Shown: positions 8,488 through 15,970 of the stretch, piece by piece
Layout of the letters: each line of letters opens with the position of its first letter
Numbering within the stretch: the stretch's first letter is position 1
DNA from: Pseudomonadota bacterium
GTDB taxonomy: Bacteria; Desulfobacterota; Desulfobulbia; Desulfobulbales; Desulfurivibrionaceae
Length of the DNA stretch: 64,000 nucleotides
Reading direction: 5' to 3'
Assembly (NCBI GenBank): GCA_018830485.1
Contig: JAHJRQ010000016.1
Location: 1 to 64,000 of the forward strand
The notes under the pieces: model-generated
Seen by the model: only the letters and a program-made list of their open reading frames with translations
What the model was told of the DNA's origin: nothing
Databases searched by the model: none
Position numbers and translations under genes: made by a program

Positions 8488-9818
8488 TGAATTACCAGGA
8501 GGCCTGGGCCTTTCTCGATAATTTGCAGTTTTTCAAGATTAAGCTGGGCCTTGAAAGCATGAGCCAGTTTCTTGACTCGGTGGGCAACCCGCACCGGGGG
8601 TTGCGTTTCGTGCATGTGGCAGGCACCAACGGCAAGGGCTCCGTCTCCATGACCCTGCGGACCATTCTGACCAGGGCAGGCTACAAGGTGGGGCTCTACA
8701 CCTCTCCGCACCTGAGCTGCGTGCGGGAGCGGTTCCGCATCGATGAGCGGTTCATCTCCGAAGAGGCGTTTGCCCGCCAGGCCAGTGCTATCCGCACGGC
8801 CCTGGGCGAGCGGCAGATCACCTATTTCGAGTTTGCCACGGCCCTGGCCCTGCTCTGGTTTGCCGAGGAGCAGGTGGATGTGGCCATTCTGGAAGTGGGC
8901 ATGGGCGGCAGGCTGGATGCCACCAACGTGATTACCCCCCTGGTCTCCGTGATCACCAATGTGAGCATGGACCATGAACAGTACCTGGGAAACACCCTGG
9001 CTGCGGTGGCTTTTGAGAAGGCCGGGATCATCAAGCCCGGCATTCCCGTGGTCGCCGGGGTGGGTGCGGATGATAGCCTGGCTGTGGTTACGGGGGTGTG
9101 CGCGGAGCGCAACGCCCCCCTGTTTCTGCTTGGGCGCGAGTTTGATGCGATTCGCACCCCGGAGGGAAGCTGGGAGTATCGGGGTATGGACCCCAGCCGC
9201 TCCCTGGGAAACCTCCAGTGCCGGTTGAAAGGCGGCTACCAGCTCGGCAATGCGGCCCTGGCCCTGGCCGCCTTGGAAACGATCGCCCTCACCTTGCCGG
9301 TGGACGGCGAGGCGATCCGACAGGGTCTGCTTTCCGTGAGTTGGCCGGGGCGGCTCGAATATTTCTGCCTTGAGGACGACAACCTCGTGGAATGCCCTGC
9401 TGAGAGCGCAACCGGACAGCCCAAGCTGCGCCGCTATCTGCTGGACGGAGCCCACAACCCCGCCGGGGTGGAATGCCTGCGGGATGCCCTGGTCCGTGAG
9501 TTTCGCTACGACCACCTCATCCTGGTCTGGGCCTGCATGGGAGACAAGGATGTGGCCGCCACGCTCACTGCCGTTGCGCCCCTGGCGGACAGGATCATCT
9601 TTACCCGGCCGGAAAGCGAGCGCTCGGCAACGCCGGAGCAGTTGGCCGCCATCCTGGCCGAAGGGGAACGCAGCAAGGCGCAGTCCGTGCCTACGGTTGG
9701 AGAGGCCCTGGCCCTGGCCGCGGACATGGCGCAGAGCGGAGATCTGATCTGCGTGGCAGGCTCTCTCTATCTGGTGGGCGCGGCGCGCAAGATCCTGCTG
9801 GGCGAGGTGGCGGTATGA
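8484..9818 (+). CDS. folC: Bifunctional dihydrofolate/folylpolyglutamate synthase
   Basis: A 444-residue Mur-ligase-family enzyme that adds glutamate to dihydropteroate and to folates with ATP. The P-loop GTNGKGS is at residues 47-53, the YTSPHL segment follows, VAILEVGMGGRLDATN is the metal/omega-loop region, and DGAHNPAGVECL marks the C-terminal domain. Length is normal. The ATG overlaps the helicase stop (ATGA), and its own stop overlaps the HNH gene start in the same way, giving a coupled three-gene operon. Confidence 0.95.
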   Translation: MMNYQEAWAFLDNLQFFKIKLGLESMSQFLDSVGNPHRGLRFVHVAGTNGKGSVSMTLRTILTRAGYKVGLYTSPHLSCVRERFRIDERFISEEAFARQASAIRTALGERQITYFEFATALALLWFAEEQVDVAILEVGMGGRLDATNVITPLVSVITNVSMDHEQYLGNTLAAVAFEKAGIIKPGIPVVAGVGADDSLAVVTGVCAERNAPLFLLGREFDAIRTPEGSWEYRGMDPSRSLGNLQCRLKGGYQLGNAALALAALETIALTLPVDGEAIRQGLLSVSWPGRLEYFCLEDDNLVECPAESATGQPKLRRYLLDGAHNPAGVECLRDALVREFRYDHLILVWACMGDKDVAATLTAVAPLADRIIFTRPESERSATPEQLAAILAEGERSKAQSVPTVGEALALAADMAQSGDLICVAGSLYLVGAARKILLGEVAV

Positions 9819-10120
9819 GTGCGGAGTTGTACGGCGAGGGGGTGGACGAGGAGGATATACGCCGCGAACGGGCCAAGGCGAGGGAGATACGGAAAAGCCG
9901 CTGGTGGCAGACCAAGCTCTCCCTCGGCGTCTGCTACTACTGCGGCAAAAAGACCCCGGCCAAGGAACTGACCATGGACCATATCGTGCCCCTGGCCAGG
10001 GGAGGGACAAGCTCCAAGGGGAATCTCGCCACCTGCTGCAAGGAATGCAACAATCTGAAAAAAACCCTGCTGCCCATGGAGTGGGATGAGTATATGGAGC
10101 GGTTGGAAAAGAATGGCTGA
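9815..10120 (+). CDS. Small HNH endonuclease-family protein
   Basis: A 101-residue protein with a complete HNH motif: CYYC (C40, C43), DHIVPLARGG (D55, H56), N70, and CKEC plus N79. The two CxxC pairs form the structural zinc knuckle, and the His/Asn residues make the metal-dependent nuclease centre. The basic N-terminal third (RRERAKAREIRKSRWW) may bind nucleic acid. It starts inside the folC stop codon, so it is translated with folC, unlike a free-standing homing endonuclease. Small HNH proteins of this kind are common, with mostly unknown function. Its own stop lies in the stem of a terminator. Confidence 0.87.
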   Translation: MSAELYGEGVDEEDIRRERAKAREIRKSRWWQTKLSLGVCYYCGKKTPAKELTMDHIVPLARGGTSSKGNLATCCKECNNLKKTLLPMEWDEYMERLEKNG

Positions 10121-10153
10121 CAGCTGATAGCTATAAGCTGTCAGCTATTTTTT
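10116..10153 (+). terminator. Terminator of the helicase-folC-HNH operon
   Basis: GCTGACAGCT pairs perfectly with AGCTGTCAGC over a 10-base loop, then TATTTTTTA. The TGA stop codon of the HNH gene lies inside the 5' arm. The hairpin ends next to the convergent phosphofructokinase stop and could serve that gene too. Confidence 0.75.
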
Positions 10154-11246
10154 AATCCCCTAGACAGATCCCGATCTCCCGGGCGGTCAGAACCTTGTCG
10201 CTGTCAAGGGGCACCTTTTTCCGGGTCTTGACCGCGTCGGCCAGGGGCACGGCGATGATATCCGTGGCCGAGAGCGCCACCATGTGGTCGAAGATTTCCT
10301 GCTCGGCCAGGCGTACCGCGGCGCCGCCGAAGCGCAGGGCCAGCATCCGGTCGAAGGTGGTGGGGGAGCCGCCGCGCTGCAGATGCCCCAGCACCAGGGA
10401 GCGGGTATCCTTGCCGGTTTTTTCCCGGATCTGTTGCGCCACCCATTCGCCCACCCCGCCCAGCAGGACCTCCTGGCGTCCCACCGCGCATGCATCCTGA
10501 GACTTGCAGATGACCTCGGCGTCCTTGGCTTTGGCGCCTTCGGCCACAACCACTATGGCGTAATGCTTGTGGTGCAGCTCATTGTCGTTGATCTTGGCGC
10601 AGACGATATCCATGTTGAAGGGGATCTCCGGGATGAGGATGACGTCGGCGCAGCCGGAGATCCCGGAGTTGATGGCGATCCAGCCGGAATCGCGGCCCAT
10701 GACCTCCACCACCATGACCCGGTCGTGGGATTTGGCCGTGGAGTGCAGCCGGTCCAGGGCATCTGTTGCGGTTGCCACGGCGGTGTCGCAGCCGAAAGTT
10801 CTGTGGGTGGCCTGCAGGTCGTTGTCAATGGTTTTGGGCACTCCGATCACCGGCATTCCCTTTTCCGTGGCGAAACGGTGGGCGATCTCCAGGCTGCCGT
10901 CGCCGCCCACGGCTATATGGCAGGAAAATCCCATGCGGGTAAAGGTCTGCATGACCCGGTCGGAAACATCGCGAAGCTGTACCTCGCCGGCCAGGTTTTC
11001 AACGGGCATGGCAAAGGGGTTGCCCTTGTTGGTCGAGCCGAGGATGGTGCCGCCGGTGGGGGTGATGTCTTCAACGATCTCCGGAGTGAGGCGGACGAGT
11101 TCGTCCGGGTCGAGCAGCCCCTTGTAGCCGCCGTGGCTGCCGTAGACCTCCCAGCCCCGGTAATGGGCGGATTTGGTTACGGCGTAAATGACGGCGTTGA
11201 GTCCGGGGGCATCGCCGCCGCCGGTGGATATGACGATTTTTTTCAT
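10152..11246 (-). CDS. pfkA: 6-phosphofructokinase with hybrid Gly/Lys active-site signature
   Basis: A 364-residue phosphofructokinase of the PfkA family, committing fructose 6-phosphate to glycolysis in the cytoplasm. The N-terminal STGGGDAPGLN binds the phosphoryl donor. GGDGS at 114-118 has Gly at the position of E. coli Gly104, which favours ATP, yet PKTIDND at 137-143 has Lys where ATP enzymes usually have Gly (E. coli 124). This pairing marks the mixed group III enzymes, generally ATP-dependent. MGRDSGWIA and GHLQRGGSPT are conserved. The gene is monocistronic, converging on the HNH operon. Confidence 0.93.
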   Translation of the reverse strand: MKKIVISTGGGDAPGLNAVIYAVTKSAHYRGWEVYGSHGGYKGLLDPDELVRLTPEIVEDITPTGGTILGSTNKGNPFAMPVENLAGEVQLRDVSDRVMQTFTRMGFSCHIAVGGDGSLEIAHRFATEKGMPVIGVPKTIDNDLQATHRTFGCDTAVATATDALDRLHSTAKSHDRVMVVEVMGRDSGWIAINSGISGCADVILIPEIPFNMDIVCAKINDNELHHKHYAIVVVAEGAKAKDAEVICKSQDACAVGRQEVLLGGVGEWVAQQIREKTGKDTRSLVLGHLQRGGSPTTFDRMLALRFGGAAVRLAEQEIFDHMVALSATDIIAVPLADAVKTRKKVPLDSDKVLTAREIGICLGD

Positions 11247-11348
11247 CTGCTCGGCCTCGTACAGTGAAGGAAAAAGGACCTCTGACCCTGGGGATTCTTC
11301 TTTCTGTTATAGCGTGAATCAGGCGGAGAGCAAAACAAAAAACCAGCC

Positions 11349-11377
11349 TTGACTTATGCGGGGATATTTCTTAATTT
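11349..11377 (+). promoter_or_regulatory. Candidate sigma-70 promoter of the selenoprotein gene
   Basis: TTGACT at 11349-11354, a 17-base spacer, and TAATTT at 11372-11377. A short hairpin CCGGC/GCCGG follows in the leader (11415-11431), and the GAGGAG ribosome site is at 11456-11461, eight bases before the ATG. Confidence 0.55.
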
Positions 11378-11469
11378 ACTCGATAAGAAAAAGATGAAAT
11401 TCCATTTTTCTTACCGGCACATTGAGCCGGGATATTTTTTTATGAACCTTTTGATGAGGAGATCATAGG

Positions 11470-11817
11470 ATGCTTGAAGTAACAGAGCAGGCGGTTGTTA
11501 AACTGAAAGCGTACCTGGCCGATAATAATATCGATTCTGCCGTACGTATTGCCCTGATGCAGGGTGGCTGAGCAGGGCCCTCTTTGGGATTGGCTCTGGA
11601 TGAGCCAAAAGAAAATGATGCAACCTTTGAGCATGGCGGAATTAAGTTCCTCCTGGATAATAATCTCAGCAATCAGTGTGGAGTCATCAAGGTAGACTTC
11701 ATCGAGGCCGGACCCCGTTCCGGTTTCGGCATCTCCTCGGCCAAGCCCCTGGGCGGCGGCGGGGGGAGTTGCGGCAGCTCTTGCGGCAGCGGAGGCGGCG
11801 GTACCTGCGGCTGCTGA
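11470..11817 (+). CDS. IscA/HesB-like selenoprotein (in-frame TGA = Sec34)
   Basis: A 115-residue A-type iron-sulfur carrier-like protein whose codon 34 is TGA (11569-11571). Reading continues in frame to a TGA after CGC at 11815-11817. Both halves make one fold: RIALMQGG-Sec-AGPSLGLALDEPKEND, then IEAGPRSGFGISS and a Gly/Cys-rich tail with C101, C105, C113 and C115. Sec takes the place of the first conserved cysteine of the family (GGCSG-type motif), an Fe-S ligand. C70 is also present. A GAGGAG ribosome site precedes the ATG, and a bSECIS hairpin starts one base after the TGA. SelB is encoded 4.2 kb away. HesB-like selenoproteins are known from bacterial selenoproteome surveys. A pseudogene is unlikely, because the reading frame and composition stay coherent after the TGA. 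Confidence 0.9.
11569..11600 (+). promoter_or_regulatory. bSECIS element directing Sec insertion
   Basis: One base after the UGA, CAGGGCC (11573-11579) pairs fully with GGCTCTG (11592-11598), with one G-U pair. The 12-base apical loop CTCTTTGGGATT contains a GGG run 15-17 bases after the UGA. A stem just after UGA with G in the apical loop is what SelB needs in bacteria. The hairpin is read as codons as well. Confidence 0.8.
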
Positions 11818-11840
11818 TTGTGATTTTTGAATGTGTTGCA

Positions 11841-11871
11841 AAAAAACCCTGGCCTCGGCCGGGGTTTTTTT
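11841..11871. terminator. Bidirectional terminator after the selenoprotein gene
   Basis: A stem of about 14 bp (AAAAAACCCTGGC with GCCGGGGTTTTTT, one T-G pair) with A and T tracts on the two sides. It ends the selenoprotein transcript and the convergent cytochrome gene. Confidence 0.85.
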
Positions 11872-12229
11872 ATTGGGGCTCACCGCTGTTGGCCTTGATG
11901 AAGATCGCCAGGTAGGCGAGGAGGTCGTTCATTTCCTTGCCGTTTTCCGCGATACCCTCGCCGCGCAAGGCCACCTCGATGCAGAAATTGACTACCCCGG
12001 CAAGGGAGGCAACGGGGTTGCCCATGACAAGATACTGCTTTCTGCTCAGGGTTTCCGGGCTGAAGTCCCGGCCGTGCTCATGGCAGGTGAGGCAGGTTTT
12101 GCCGGAGGTGCCGCCCCCCAGGGTAGGGCTTGCAAAGAGCAGCTTGCCGTGCCGGGCGTCCGCGCCAAGGCAGTTGCCTGCAGCGAACACGGCAAGGCAT
12201 GCAGCAAGAAGGGTGGTGATGGTTTTCAT
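11870..12229 (-). CDS. Small periplasmic monoheme c-type cytochrome
   Basis: A 119-residue exported protein: signal peptide about residues 1-22 with cleavage near LGA-DA, then one heme-attachment motif CLTCH at 46-50. The C-terminal half has methionines (YLVMG near 70 and GKEMNDLLAYL near 103), either of which could be the second axial ligand, in the usual place for a small class I cytochrome c. It would carry electrons in the periplasm; the redox partner is not encoded nearby. The gene is monocistronic and converges on the selenoprotein gene. Confidence 0.85.
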   Translation of the reverse strand: MKTITTLLAACLAVFAAGNCLGADARHGKLLFASPTLGGGTSGKTCLTCHEHGRDFSPETLSRKQYLVMGNPVASLAGVVNFCIEVALRGEGIAENGKEMNDLLAYLAIFIKANSGEPQ

Positions 12230-12269
12230 CCGGTGCGGTTTTCCTTTCTGGAAAAAGTGTTCTGCTTTT

Positions 12270-12298
12270 TTGAATTTTCAAAGATACTGTACTATAGA
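12270..12298 (+). promoter_or_regulatory. Sigma-70 promoter of the AMMECR1 gene
   Basis: TTGAAT at 12270-12275, a 17-base spacer and TATAGA at 12293-12298. The predicted start of transcription is about 20 bases before the GTG start codon. Confidence 0.65.
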
Positions 12299-12324
12299 AA
12301 GAGGCGTGGGAAAAAGGAAGAATA

Positions 12325-12942
12325 GTGGAGCTTAGTATGGCAAGCAATGAAGGCGCACAGGCAAAAGGCCTCACGGAAGAACAGGGAAAAGCGCTGCTCT
12401 GGCTGGCGCGGGAGACCATTGCCCGGCAGCTCGGCATGGAGGGGCAGGAGCCGGGGGGCGAGATCGCGGCCCGCTTGCAGGATACAGAGCTGCAGCAAAA
12501 ACGGGGAACCTTTGTCACCCTGAAGGAGCATGGCGATCTGCGCGGCTGTATCGGCAGCCTTGCCGCCATCGACTCCATTGTCGAAGGGGTGAGGCGCAAC
12601 GCCCTCCATGCCGCGTTTGAGGATTCCCGGTTCAATCCGGTGGGGAAAGAGGAACTCGGGGCCATCGAGGTGGAGGTCAGCATCCTCACCGAGCCGAGCC
12701 CCTTGGCCTATGCAAACGCGGAGGAGCTGCTCAGCGCCTTGCAGGTTGGGCGTGATGGGGTCATCATCCGAAAAGGGATGCAGGGCGCCACCTTTCTCCC
12801 CCAGGTCTGGGAACAGTTGTCCGACCCCAGGGATTTTTTAAGCCACCTCTGCCGCAAGGCCGGGTTGCCCGCCGATGCCTGGCGATCGGGTACCCTTGAG
12901 GTGTTCACCTACCGGGTAGAGTATTTTGAGGAGCATGGCTAA
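12325..12942 (+). CDS. AMMECR1-domain protein (AmmeMemoRadiSam system protein A type)
   Basis: A 205-residue AMMECR1-family protein. The signature LRGCIGSL is present (GDLRGCIGSL near residue 75), with its conserved cysteine, followed by NALHAAFEDSRFNPV and the IEVEVSILTEPSPL strand pattern. In many bacteria the domain is encoded with Memo and a radical SAM protein; no such partner is adjacent here, and the biochemical activity is unknown. Two starts are possible: GTG at 12325 with AAGGAAG upstream, or ATG at 12337 with GGAG upstream. Conservation does not need the first four residues. A tRNA gene follows about 95 bases later. Confidence 0.88.
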   Translation: MELSMASNEGAQAKGLTEEQGKALLWLARETIARQLGMEGQEPGGEIAARLQDTELQQKRGTFVTLKEHGDLRGCIGSLAAIDSIVEGVRRNALHAAFEDSRFNPVGKEELGAIEVEVSILTEPSPLAYANAEELLSALQVGRDGVIIRKGMQGATFLPQVWEQLSDPRDFLSHLCRKAGLPADAWRSGTLEVFTYRVEYFEEHG

Positions 12943-13037
12943 ACCCCGTCAAAAGCTACCCGCAGACGATGAGCCGGTGGATGGCTGTTGATTTTTGCAG
13001 GGTGATATGGTACACCGCCCTTTGATTTGAACACCAT

Positions 13038-13124
13038 GCCTGGGTGGCGGAACTGGTAGACGCAAGGGACTTAAAATCCCTCGGGGGCAACCCCGTACGA
13101 GTTCGATTCTCGTCCTAGGTACCA
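13038..13124 (+). tRNA. tRNA-Leu, anticodon TAA
   Basis: A class II tRNA. The acceptor arms GCCTGGG and CCTAGGT pair (with two G-U). The anticodon arm AGGGA/TCCCT holds loop CTTAAAA with anticodon TAA at 13072-13074. A long variable arm (CGGGGGCAACCCCG) is typical of Leu. The T arm is ACGAG-TTCGATT-CTCGT. CCA is encoded at the 3' end. Confidence 0.96.
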
Positions 13125-13170
13125 TTGTGATGATGAGGGTTTTTTTGGCCTTGGCCATGGGGGGAGAGCG

Positions 13171-13704
13171 ATGAGCGAGCAGCAGGCAACCATTGACATA
13201 ATCGCCGAGATTTTCTGTCAGGCCGTCAAGAAGACCCTGGACAAGAGCACCAAGAAATCCATCAAATATTCAAAAACCATTCAGGTTATTCCCAAGGTGA
13301 GCCTGCGGCCGGAGATCGGCTGTTTTGTTCAGTTTACCGGGGATTATAACGGCTTGGTGGTGGTGAATTTTTCCGCCGGCGCCGCCATGGAGCTGTATCG
13401 CAGCTACATGCTGGCCATGGGCATGTCCGAGAATGATCTGGCCCAGGATTCGACCTCCGCCGAGGTGGTTGACACCATGGGGGAGATGACCAATCAGTTC
13501 ATGGGCAAGGCCATGCAGATGGTGGAAGGCAGGTTTGATCTCACCTCCTACATCGGCCAGCCCAAGGCCCTGTCCTTGAACACCGCCATCACCCTTACCC
13601 CGGACCTTGATTTTCAGGACAACCGGCGGCTGGTCTTCAGTCTGGAGACCCACCGGTTTTATATGGAAATGGCTCTGGAGCGGACGGAATTTGTCGCCTT
13701 GTGA
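13171..13704 (+). CDS. CheX-like (CheC/CheX phosphatase fold) protein
   Basis: A 177-residue soluble protein resembling the CheX/CheC family of CheY-P phosphatases. The helix AEVVDTMGEMTNQFMGKA carries E105-x-x-N108, the catalytic E..N pair of this family, followed by a beta-rich C-terminal half. It has a single such helix, as in CheX-like proteins. No chemotaxis gene is adjacent, so the target response regulator is unknown. A GGGGGGAGAG ribosome site precedes the ATG, and a terminator follows the stop. A membership in a DUF3334-like group is possible; phosphatase activity is inferred. Confidence 0.75.
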   Translation: MSEQQATIDIIAEIFCQAVKKTLDKSTKKSIKYSKTIQVIPKVSLRPEIGCFVQFTGDYNGLVVVNFSAGAAMELYRSYMLAMGMSENDLAQDSTSAEVVDTMGEMTNQFMGKAMQMVEGRFDLTSYIGQPKALSLNTAITLTPDLDFQDNRRLVFSLETHRFYMEMALERTEFVAL

Positions 13705-13729
13705 TATTTTGTCTCCAGTTGATCTCTGC

Positions 13730-13759
13730 AAAAGGCAGCCTTTTTGGCAGCCTTTTTTT
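13730..13759 (+). terminator. Terminator after the CheX-like gene
   Basis: AAAAGGCAGCC and GGCAGCCTTTT form an 11-position stem with one A-A mismatch over a TTTTT loop, followed by a T tract. Confidence 0.75.
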
Positions 13760-13809
13760 ATGATTTAGCCGGGAATGCTGAGGAATGGAAAATGAAGTCG
13801 TTCTGTTCA

Positions 13810-14204
13810 TTTCTTTGCGTGGCCAAAGAAACGAACCAAAGAAAGGGCACCCTGTGTCCCTTGTCCCGCCGAAGGCGGGATGCCCGGAGTTTATGCCCCG
13901 CATGGGGTGCTCCTCGATGCTGCCGGGGCTTTGCAAACTCGGCTTCGCTTCAAACAGTGCAAATCCCTTTTCGGCAGCCTCTCCGGTGCTCGGCTGCGTG
14001 CCAATGGGATTTCCCCTCTTCCCCCCCCATTTGTCCTGCCGCGCTTCGCAGATGAGGGCGGAAAAAGACGCTAAAACTGTTTGAGGGCGAAGCCCGAGTT
14101 TTTTAGCGTCCCGCCCTCGTCGAGAAGCAAGGGAAGCCCGCAGGGCCGGGATTGGCTGGGGTGCCTTTTTCTTGTTTCTTCTTTTGGGCAGGCAAAAGAA
14201 GAAA
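13810..14204. mobile_element. MITE-like non-coding palindromic element, 395 bp
   Basis: The ends are imperfect inverted repeats of about 45 bp: the left arm 13810-13852 contains TTTCTTTGCGTGGCCAAAGA, and the right arm 14158-14204 ends GGCAAAAGAAGAAA. The centre has a nested hairpin: GAGGGCGG...GACGCTAAAA pairs with TTTTAGCGTC...CCGCCCTC at about 14051-14121. No transposase is encoded. Small open frames in it are by-products of the sequence. Similar blocks are, to my memory, scattered in many proteobacterial genomes. No target-site duplication was identified. Confidence 0.6.
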
Positions 14205-14215
14205 GAAAACATCAG

Positions 14216-14247
14216 AAAGCCCTCTCCATCATATGGAGAGGGCTTTT
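14216..14247. terminator. Strong hairpin terminator before mrp
   Basis: Perfect 14-bp stem AAAGCCCTCTCCAT / ATGGAGAGGGCTTT with a 3-base loop and T residues after it. It would block read-through into mrp from the repeat element. Confidence 0.75.
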
Positions 14248-14338
14248 GCCTTTTAAACCATCATGTTTTAAAGTATAAGATAGAGCTTCCCCTGAATTCG
14301 TTCATTTTTTGATTTTCATATATTCTTGGAGGTACATC

Positions 14339-15313
14339 ATGTCAACGTGCAGCAGTGGGACCTGTGGCAGCAAGAAAGCCAGCGGCTGCGGCTCCGCCGA
14401 TGCGGCGGTGGCCCAGCAGAATACGGCGATCGCCGCCTCTCTGGACCGGATCAAGAACAAGATCCTGGTGATGAGCGGCAAGGGCGGGGTGGGCAAGTCC
14501 ACCGTTTCGGTGAATTTGGCCTTGGGGCTGGCGCAAAAGGGATACAAGGTCGGCCTGATGGATGTCGATCTCCACGGCCCGGATATTGTCCGCATGCTCG
14601 GCATGCCTGGCCGCATGGACGGCGAGCTCACCAAGGACGGCAAGATGCCGCCCCTGCAATACAACGACACGCTCAAGGTTATCTCCCTTGAGAGCATGAT
14701 GGAGAACCGGGATGATCCCATCATTTGGCGTGGGCCCCTGAAGAATCAGGCGATCCGTCAGTTCATCGCCGATGTGAATTGGGGCGATCTGGATTATCTG
14801 GTCATCGACGCGCCTCCGGGCACCGGCGACGAGCCCATGACCGTGGCCCACACCATCAAGGATGCCAAGGCTCTGGTCGTGACCACCCCCCAGAATATCG
14901 CCCTGGCCGATGTGCGGAAATCCATCAATTTTTGCAAGCATGTCTCCATGAAGATCCTCGGCATTGTTGAGAATATGAGCGGCTTCATCTGCCCGCATTG
15001 CGACAAAACGGTGGATATCTTCAAGACCGGCGGCGGCGAGCAACTGGCCACGGAATTTTCCGTGCCTTTCCTGGGCCGGATTCCTGTGGACCCCAGGGTG
15101 GTTGTCGCCGGGGATGACGGCAAACCCTATCTCTCTTCCGGGACCACGAGCCCGGCTGTGCAGGCGTTTGAAGCGTTTCTGGCCAAGGTTGAGAAGGAGC
15201 TGCCCGTGCATGCCGCGGCTGCGTCCATCCCCATGGCCAATCCTTTGGCCAAGGCTGGATCGAGCTGCGGCTGCGGCGGCGGGCCCTGCAACCCCAATAC
15301 CTGTGACTGTTGA
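14339..15313 (+). CDS. Mrp/NBP35-family iron-sulfur carrier ATPase
   Basis: A 324-residue P-loop ATPase of the Mrp/ApbC/Nbp35 group, which binds and transfers Fe-S clusters to apoproteins in the cytosol. The deviant Walker A KGGVGKST is at 48-55, the MDVDLHGPDI segment near 77 follows, and CPHC (218-221) is the cluster-binding pair at the dimer interface. Extra cysteines sit at the N-terminus (CSSGTCG, GCGS) and in a C-terminal tail (CGCGGGPCNPNTCDC). GGAGG lies six bases before the ATG, which decides against an upstream in-frame ATG at 14309. It heads the long operon towards selB and hemB. Confidence 0.93.
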   Translation: MSTCSSGTCGSKKASGCGSADAAVAQQNTAIAASLDRIKNKILVMSGKGGVGKSTVSVNLALGLAQKGYKVGLMDVDLHGPDIVRMLGMPGRMDGELTKDGKMPPLQYNDTLKVISLESMMENRDDPIIWRGPLKNQAIRQFIADVNWGDLDYLVIDAPPGTGDEPMTVAHTIKDAKALVVTTPQNIALADVRKSINFCKHVSMKILGIVENMSGFICPHCDKTVDIFKTGGGEQLATEFSVPFLGRIPVDPRVVVAGDDGKPYLSSGTTSPAVQAFEAFLAKVEKELPVHAAAASIPMANPLAKAGSSCGCGGGPCNPNTCDC

Positions 15314-15328
15314 GTGAGGGCTTAGAAG

Positions 15329-15967
15329 ATGATCGTTAAACAGTTGACCGTGGGCTCCATGGCCGTGTGCTGCTATGTTGTGGGCTGCGAAAAGATCAAG
15401 AAGTGCGCGATCATTGATCCCGGCGGCAACGAGGAGCATATTCTCGGTTTTTGCCGGGGGGAAGGGCTCAGCGTCGAGGCGATTGTCTGTACCCACGGTC
15501 ACCCGGATCATGTCTGCGGCAACGCGGTGATCCAGCAGGCCACCGGCGCGCCTATTCTCATGCATGCGGCGGATGCAGAATTTTTTGCCAGGCCGGAGGT
15601 TATTCAGTATTTTTCGATGCTCGGCCTTCCCCCCTCGCCGCCGGTGGACAGATGTGTCACCGATGGCGAGAAGATCGTCATCGGCAATCTTATCCTTACG
15701 GTTCTTCACACCCCAGGGCACACCCCGGGCGGGATCTGTCTTTATGCCGCGCCCCATCTTTTCACCGGCGACACCCTGTTTGTCGATGGGCTGGGGCGCA
15801 CCGATTTTCCCGGCGGCGACACCAAGCAGATGCTTGCCTCCATCAACACGAAGATCCTGACCCTGCCTGCCGAGACCGTGGTCTGGCCGGGGCATGGCTA
15901 TGGCGGGGCTCGGTCCACCGTGGGCGACGAGGCCAGGAATAACCCGTATCTCAAAGGGAACTGGTAG
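15329..15967 (+). CDS. MBL-fold metallo-hydrolase (glyoxalase II-like)
   Basis: A 212-residue metallo-beta-lactamase-fold enzyme. The metal motif THGHPDH is at residues 55-61, with HTPGHTPGG (second histidine region), [20 protein letters not shown] (bridging Asp) and WPGHGYG (last histidine). This is the glyoxalase II-like set of ligands for two metals. It probably hydrolyses a thioester or related small substrate, not identifiable further. It starts 15 bases after mrp and ends three bases before the selB ATG, so it belongs to the same operon. Confidence 0.87.
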   Translation: MIVKQLTVGSMAVCCYVVGCEKIKKCAIIDPGGNEEHILGFCRGEGLSVEAIVCTHGHPDHVCGNAVIQQATGAPILMHAADAEFFARPEVIQYFSMLGLPPSPPVDRCVTDGEKIVIGNLILTVLHTPGHTPGGICLYAAPHLFTGDTLFVDGLGRTDFPGGDTKQMLASINTKILTLPAETVVWPGHGYGGARSTVGDEARNNPYLKGNW

Positions 15968-15970
15968 CAG

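Noticed and set aside
11470-11571. Reading the IscA-like gene as a pseudogene broken by a nonsense mutation
   Set aside because: The frame stays coherent after the TGA, a SECIS-type hairpin follows, Sec sits at a cysteine position and SelB is encoded nearby.
13744-14212. Several small open frames on both strands in the gap before mrp
   Set aside because: They lie in the palindromic element, have no ribosome sites and look like the by-products such repeats produce in many genomes.
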